Assembly: GCA_017521985.1 (NCBI GenBank) | Contig: JAFXAZ010000113.1 | Location: forward strand, 1-64,000 | DNA from: Lachnospiraceae bacterium | GTDB lineage: Bacteria > Bacillota > Clostridia > Lachnospirales > Lachnospiraceae | Direction: 5' to 3' | DNA length: 64,000 nt | Shown: positions 60,420 through 64,000 of the stretch, piece after piece | How positions within the stretch are numbered: position 1 is the first letter of the stretch | How the letters are laid out: every line of letters begins with the position of its first letter | Position numbers and translations under genes: made by a program | Notes under the pieces: model-generated | What the model saw: the letters and a program-made list of their open reading frames with translations, nothing else | The model's database searches: none | What the model was told of the DNA's origin: nothing

Positions 60420-63400
60420 TTATTTTGGAACGTAAATTTTAATTAGTTCGATAATCTGCTCATACGTTACAACGCCTCGCCCCACAAGAACTTTGAGATA
60501 CGGACCGTTAAAAGCAATAAACTGTTCATACGTTACATATTCCTTGAAATCTTCATAGGTATACAGACCATACTTTTCAATATCTGCCTGCATCTTTGCT
60601 TCATCATACTTCATACCTTCACCGATTTCGAAATAATTAAACCAATCATCATTGTCCAATATTTCCGGTGGTGATGGTAATGTAAACATATTTTCTGCAA
60701 TACAGTTATTATAAATTGCTGTTTGAACGGAATAATAACTTACCTCTTCCATACTTATGTCATATCCAATAAGTTCTACTGTTTCGTAAGTTCCATTTGG
60801 AGCTACTCTCACAAACTCATGACCAATGTAAGAATCAACATTTTCTTCGTTAATGAATACAAAGTTATTTTCTTCCACATCAAAGAAGCCATGATCTACA
60901 ATGACTCTCGCCATAGATTTGTCAGAAAAATTCAAATTAATAACTCGATAAGTATCTTTTTTATGGGCTTCAATCAAGGATGGAGTAGTTGCTACATACT
61001 TACCAGTATTAAAATCCCAAGCAAGCAGTTCGTCTGTATAAGTAATTTGCTCAATAGGCTTTTGTGAACCATCTTCAAGAGTGATTAAAGTTCCTTCTAC
61101 GAAACAACCACTCGAACTTCCACCAGAACCACTATTACTTGTGTTTTGATTTGACATAAAGTATCCAATAAAATAGTAATATGTAGCACCAGCCGCATCG
61201 GTGTAACTAAACTGTGCAACTGTTATAGCATCATAATCTCTTGTACCATCCTTAACTGTTAATCCCGAAGGAGATTGATGTGCAAGATAACCATTATAAT
61301 TTGTTGTCGTTGATACAGTTGTTGATGCGGAGAAATCCCAAACTTCTCCATCTGCACCTTTCTTGGTCAATTTGCTAATATCTACACATGCACTAGTAAT
61401 AGCAGTATACTTCGCCTCCATTCCATTAACCACAGTCAAATTAGATGGCATAGTTGTAGTTTCATTGTTATAAATTTGCTCATCACCTGTCCCACCATCT
61501 TTATAGTCCTTTATTGTAACAGTATCTTTGAAAACGTAATAATAAACCTGAGTTTCCTTTCCACCAAAAAGTTTTGATGAGGTTTGCATCTGTGCTTCAG
61601 TGATCGGATAGAAAACCTTTGTTCCATCTACATTAATATAGCCCCATTCTTTATCTGTTGCAGATACGCCTTTTGCAGAGATATAGGTTTTATCGTTAAC
61701 AGTTACCTTTTCTGTTGCTGTGTTGGTATCGGCAAAGGTAAAGGTAGCATGCTGAGTTGTAGGCTTAATAACAGAAACACTGACATTAACAGTCTTTGTG
61801 TATGTTTCTGCTTTCTTTACCAGTTCACCTTCGACATTGTATGTATAATTATCTTCATCGACATAAGTATAGGTCACTACATAGTCACCAGAGGTATTGA
61901 ACACAACTTTTTCATCCGCCTGATAGGTCTTTCCGTTATATGTAACTGTATAATCCAGAGTTTTACCATTCTTAATTGCGGTCAGAATAAATGGATCCCA
62001 CTCAAATGTGTCGCCTTGATCCATGGAAATCAGAACCTTACCGTTTTCATAATAGCAGTAATCATTGGCACCATCAGTCTTAGGAATATAGTTCTTACCC
62101 GCATAATCAAAGCTGTATGTAGGAGCAATCACCCCTTGACCTGGATTAACAGAATCAGAAGGAGTTTCACTGATGCTATCTGTGTTTGGTTTCTTTGTGT
62201 ACAAGCAACCATTATTAGAACTCCAAATTACAGTTTTCTTCTGATAATTATCCTTATCTTCTCTGCTGTCGATAGGTTCAATGCCACCGGACATTGTAAT
62301 GATGCCCGAATTCACCCACTTTACACCATCAACCGTTGTTTGGAATGCAGAGAACTCACTTCCCATCATCTTATCAACAAACTGGTTAGCATATTCGTGA
62401 CTGAACTTATCATTCTGAGAAATGAGATTGTTCTGTGTTAGTGTTCCTCTAATCTCCACAGAAGTCTGATTAGGATCAACATTTTCATAATAAACTACAA
62501 TACCAAGACCGGTTACTGTTGTACCATCTGAAGCCTTATCGTTACCGTTAGCCTGATTAATTGTTGTAACATCCTCAATTACTATATGACCATTACGAAT
62601 ATCAATATTAGCAAAATTACCGCCCTTGACGATAGTGCCTTTAACATTCAAATTACCCTCAACCAAACGAATTGGAGAAGCTGTATTAGAAAGATAACAA
62701 TTCGTAATAGAAGAATTCCCTTTAGTAACTACCAATGCACGATTGTAATCATTGCTAGCCTGTGCACCATAAGTTGGATAAACCATACCGCTAACTTTTA
62801 CATTATTTAGGTGTGCATCAACCAGAGCGATTATATAGTTTTCAGAAACACTACCTGAACCGTTTATAGGAGAATTGGTGCAATCAATGGTAAATCCGTT
62901 GCCGTACAAAGTTGCACCGCCATTAAGGTACAATGTGCTCACGCTGGTGTCGCCAAGCAGAACAGAAGTAGTACTGTAATTTGGAATTTTTCCATTCTCC
63001 GGCACATTGGTTGCATCTACTACTTCTACAATCAGTTCTGTAGGCTTGCAGTAGTCATAGTCCTGAATAGTAATCTTAACCAAGCCGGTGCCCGAGAACT
63101 GGATGGTACTTTCATTCCAATCAGAAGTATTTGCCTTAAAGTTTCCGCTTACGTTAGCATCCTTTTCCACCTTGTCGATGGACACAACCACACCAGAATC
63201 ATTGATAGATACGCCGTTCTTAGGTGCAAACAAGCTTCCAACAGAAACCGTATTAGCGTTACCCACACGGTACAAGAAATTACCTGTAAACTTGGATTCA
63301 AACTTTACCTGTTCATCTTTATTAGGCTCCTCTGTCCAATCAACAGTAATATCTTCAATTTGGATACCATCTTCCGTAATTTCAGTACCTTTCACCCCCC

Positions 63401-64000
63401 AGCCGTAACCGCCAAAAACCTGACGGAAAGGAATATAAACAGCCTGTTTGTCTTCAACCAGTACCTTCTCGTCATTGATAGTTTCATACCCTTGCACTTC
63501 GTGATTATGATTCTTGCAAGTTGCATTATCCCCCGTACCAACAATATCGTCATTGCTTACACGACTAAACTGATAATCGTGTGTGTAAGAAGCGATTGAG
63601 TTCTTTACAAACTCACAGTAGTAGTATTCGTGACGATCACCGAAATCAACAGTACAATTTGTTGCAGTAATGTTGCTCAAATCCAAACTTCCGTCAGCCT
63701 GAGTCTTATCCACAGTACCAATTAACATACCGCAATAACGATACCAGTAATACTGATAGTTACCACATACATCGTTATAAACATCAATAGTCGGAGAAAC
63801 ACGACAATTCTCCAACAGCACCTTACTATCAGAGCCAAGATAACCCAACACACCAGCTGCGCCAACATCCCAGCTACCCCAAAGAGCAGAAACCGTATTA
63901 GTACTATCGACAGTGATATTCCTAAAGACTAGGTTATAGCCGTTAGTATTGTTCAGCCCATTCTTGCCATCTCTACCGACAATAGCGGCAACGCTGGTGT
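60420..64000 (-). CDS. Large beta-helix surface protein with a C-terminal Hint domain (5' end beyond the window)
   Basis: The frame stays open to the right edge, so the start lies outside; at least 1193 residues are present. The upstream part has right-handed beta-helix turns (NCYLSNTASPIRLVEGNLNV, FANIDIRNGHIVIEDV) and Ig-like segments. After a GSGGSSSG linker, the Hint domain begins at Cys (codon 61104-61106) with CFVEGTLITLEDGSQKPIEQ and reaches CIAENMFTL (about 60700). An 85-residue tail (DFKEYVTYEQFIAFNGP) follows. Hint domains self-cleave or splice proteins and are known from inteins, hedgehog and bacterial surface toxins. It heads the surface operon. Confidence 0.85.
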   Translation of the reverse strand, partial: TSVAAIVGRDGKNGLNNTNGYNLVFRNITVDSTNTVSALWGSWDVGAAGVLGYLGSDSKVLLENCRVSPTIDVYNDVCGNYQYYWYRYCGMLIGTVDKTQADGSLDLSNITATNCTVDFGDRHEYYYCEFVKNSIASYTHDYQFSRVSNDDIVGTGDNATCKNHNHEVQGYETINDEKVLVEDKQAVYIPFRQVFGGYGWGVKGTEITEDGIQIEDITVDWTEEPNKDEQVKFESKFTGNFLYRVGNANTVSVGSLFAPKNGVSINDSGVVVSIDKVEKDANVSGNFKANTSDWNESTIQFSGTGLVKITIQDYDYCKPTELIVEVVDATNVPENGKIPNYSTTSVLLGDTSVSTLYLNGGATLYGNGFTIDCTNSPINGSGSVSENYIIALVDAHLNNVKVSGMVYPTYGAQASNDYNRALVVTKGNSSITNCYLSNTASPIRLVEGNLNVKGTIVKGGNFANIDIRNGHIVIEDVTTINQANGNDKASDGTTVTGLGIVVYYENVDPNQTSVEIRGTLTQNNLISQNDKFSHEYANQFVDKMMGSEFSAFQTTVDGVKWVNSGIITMSGGIEPIDSREDKDNYQKKTVIWSSNNGCLYTKKPNTDSISETPSDSVNPGQGVIAPTYSFDYAGKNYIPKTDGANDYCYYENGKVLISMDQGDTFEWDPFILTAIKNGKTLDYTVTYNGKTYQADEKVVFNTSGDYVVTYTYVDEDNYTYNVEGELVKKAETYTKTVNVSVSVIKPTTQHATFTFADTNTATEKVTVNDKTYISAKGVSATDKEWGYINVDGTKVFYPITEAQMQTSSKLFGGKETQVYYYVFKDTVTIKDYKDGGTGDEQIYNNETTTMPSNLTVVNGMEAKYTAITSACVDISKLTKKGADGEVWDFSASTTVSTTTNYNGYLAHQSPSGLTVKDGTRDYDAITVAQFSYTDAAGATYYYFIGYFMSNQNTSNSGSGGSSSGCFVEGTLITLEDGSQKPIEQITYTDELLAWDFNTGKYVATTPSLIEAHKKDTYRVINLNFSDKSMARVIVDHGFFDVEENNFVFINEENVDSYIGHEFVRVAPNGTYETVELIGYDISMEEVSYYSVQTAIYNNCIAENMFTLPSPPEILDNDDWFNYFEIGEGMKYDEAKMQADIEKYGLYTYEDFKEYVTYEQFIAFNGPYLKVLVGRGVVTYEQIIELIKIYVPK

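Overview
The window looks like a chromosome segment from a low-GC Firmicute of the Lachnospiraceae type (inference). The signs are AT-rich intergenic DNA, strong AGGAGG ribosome sites, a YesM/YesN-type two-component system with an Lpl-type sugar ABC importer, a glycyl-radical enzyme with its activase, AdhE, rubrerythrin, FeoAB with the small Cys-rich Feo protein, QueH, and several camelysin/TasA-like surface proteins. Nearly all genes are on the minus strand. No tRNA, rRNA, CRISPR array or complete insertion sequence was seen.

Region 1 (about 0.4-33 kb) is a glycan-utilisation locus. In transcription order on the minus strand it holds: a sugar-phosphate-isomerase-like TIM barrel, a mutarotase-like protein and a class II aldolase, under a divergent LacI-type regulator with a 16-bp operator; a glycyl-radical enzyme, its activase, a family 3 glycosidase and a GH28-like beta-helix; an M20 hydrolase; a 2032-residue secreted beta-helix/Ig-like protein, a 46-residue peptide and a second secreted protein; an alpha/alpha-toroid protein; an LplB-LplC-lipoprotein ABC importer; a response regulator and sensor kinase; glycerate kinase; a beta-glucuronidase and a second GH2 enzyme. 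Four of these transcription units are preceded by the same element, AAAATCGGCAT-N10-AAAA-NN-GGCAT. It is a direct repeat with 21-bp period and a conserved spacer, as expected for an AraC-family regulator, most simply the response regulator encoded inside the locus. A degenerate half copy sits upstream of that regulator gene. This defines a regulon linking the importer, the toroid protein, the M20 hydrolase and the glycyl-radical enzyme operon. It is the best candidate for an undescribed pathway here.

Region 2 (33-51 kb) is mostly core metabolism: adhE with a Rex-like site over its promoter, a short-chain dehydrogenase, feoA/feoB plus a 48-residue FeoB-associated protein with two DtxR-like boxes, an ArsR/HMA/P-type ATPase heavy-metal operon with a palindromic operator, a phosphodiesterase, argS, queH, an AlaX-like editing protein, rubrerythrin, a nicotinamidase, a FliB-like methylase and an EamA transporter. 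Two oddities lie here: a five-unit tandem repeat of about 54 bp between queH and the AlaX-like gene, and a 33-codon ORF with a strong promoter and ribosome site ahead of the EamA gene.

Region 3 (50.8-56.6 kb) is accessory. It has an ORF6N protein with a PLD-like C-terminus, an XRE regulator, a sigma-like/anti-sigma-like/secreted-protein operon whose first gene looks truncated or frameshifted at its start, a short hairpin-rich transcription unit that may be a small RNA, a MazF/PemK-like protein without a visible antitoxin, a frameshifted zinc-ribbon/AP2 gene and an IS3 OrfA-like protein.

Region 4 (56.6-64 kb) is a surface-structure operon: a large beta-helix protein with a C-terminal self-processing Hint domain (running off the window), a structured intergenic region with two copies of a GC-hairpin plus GGCAACC motif, three camelysin/TasA-like proteins, one protein with a sortase-type C-terminal signal, and one exported protein with a long Thr/Glu/Ser/Pro-rich tail.
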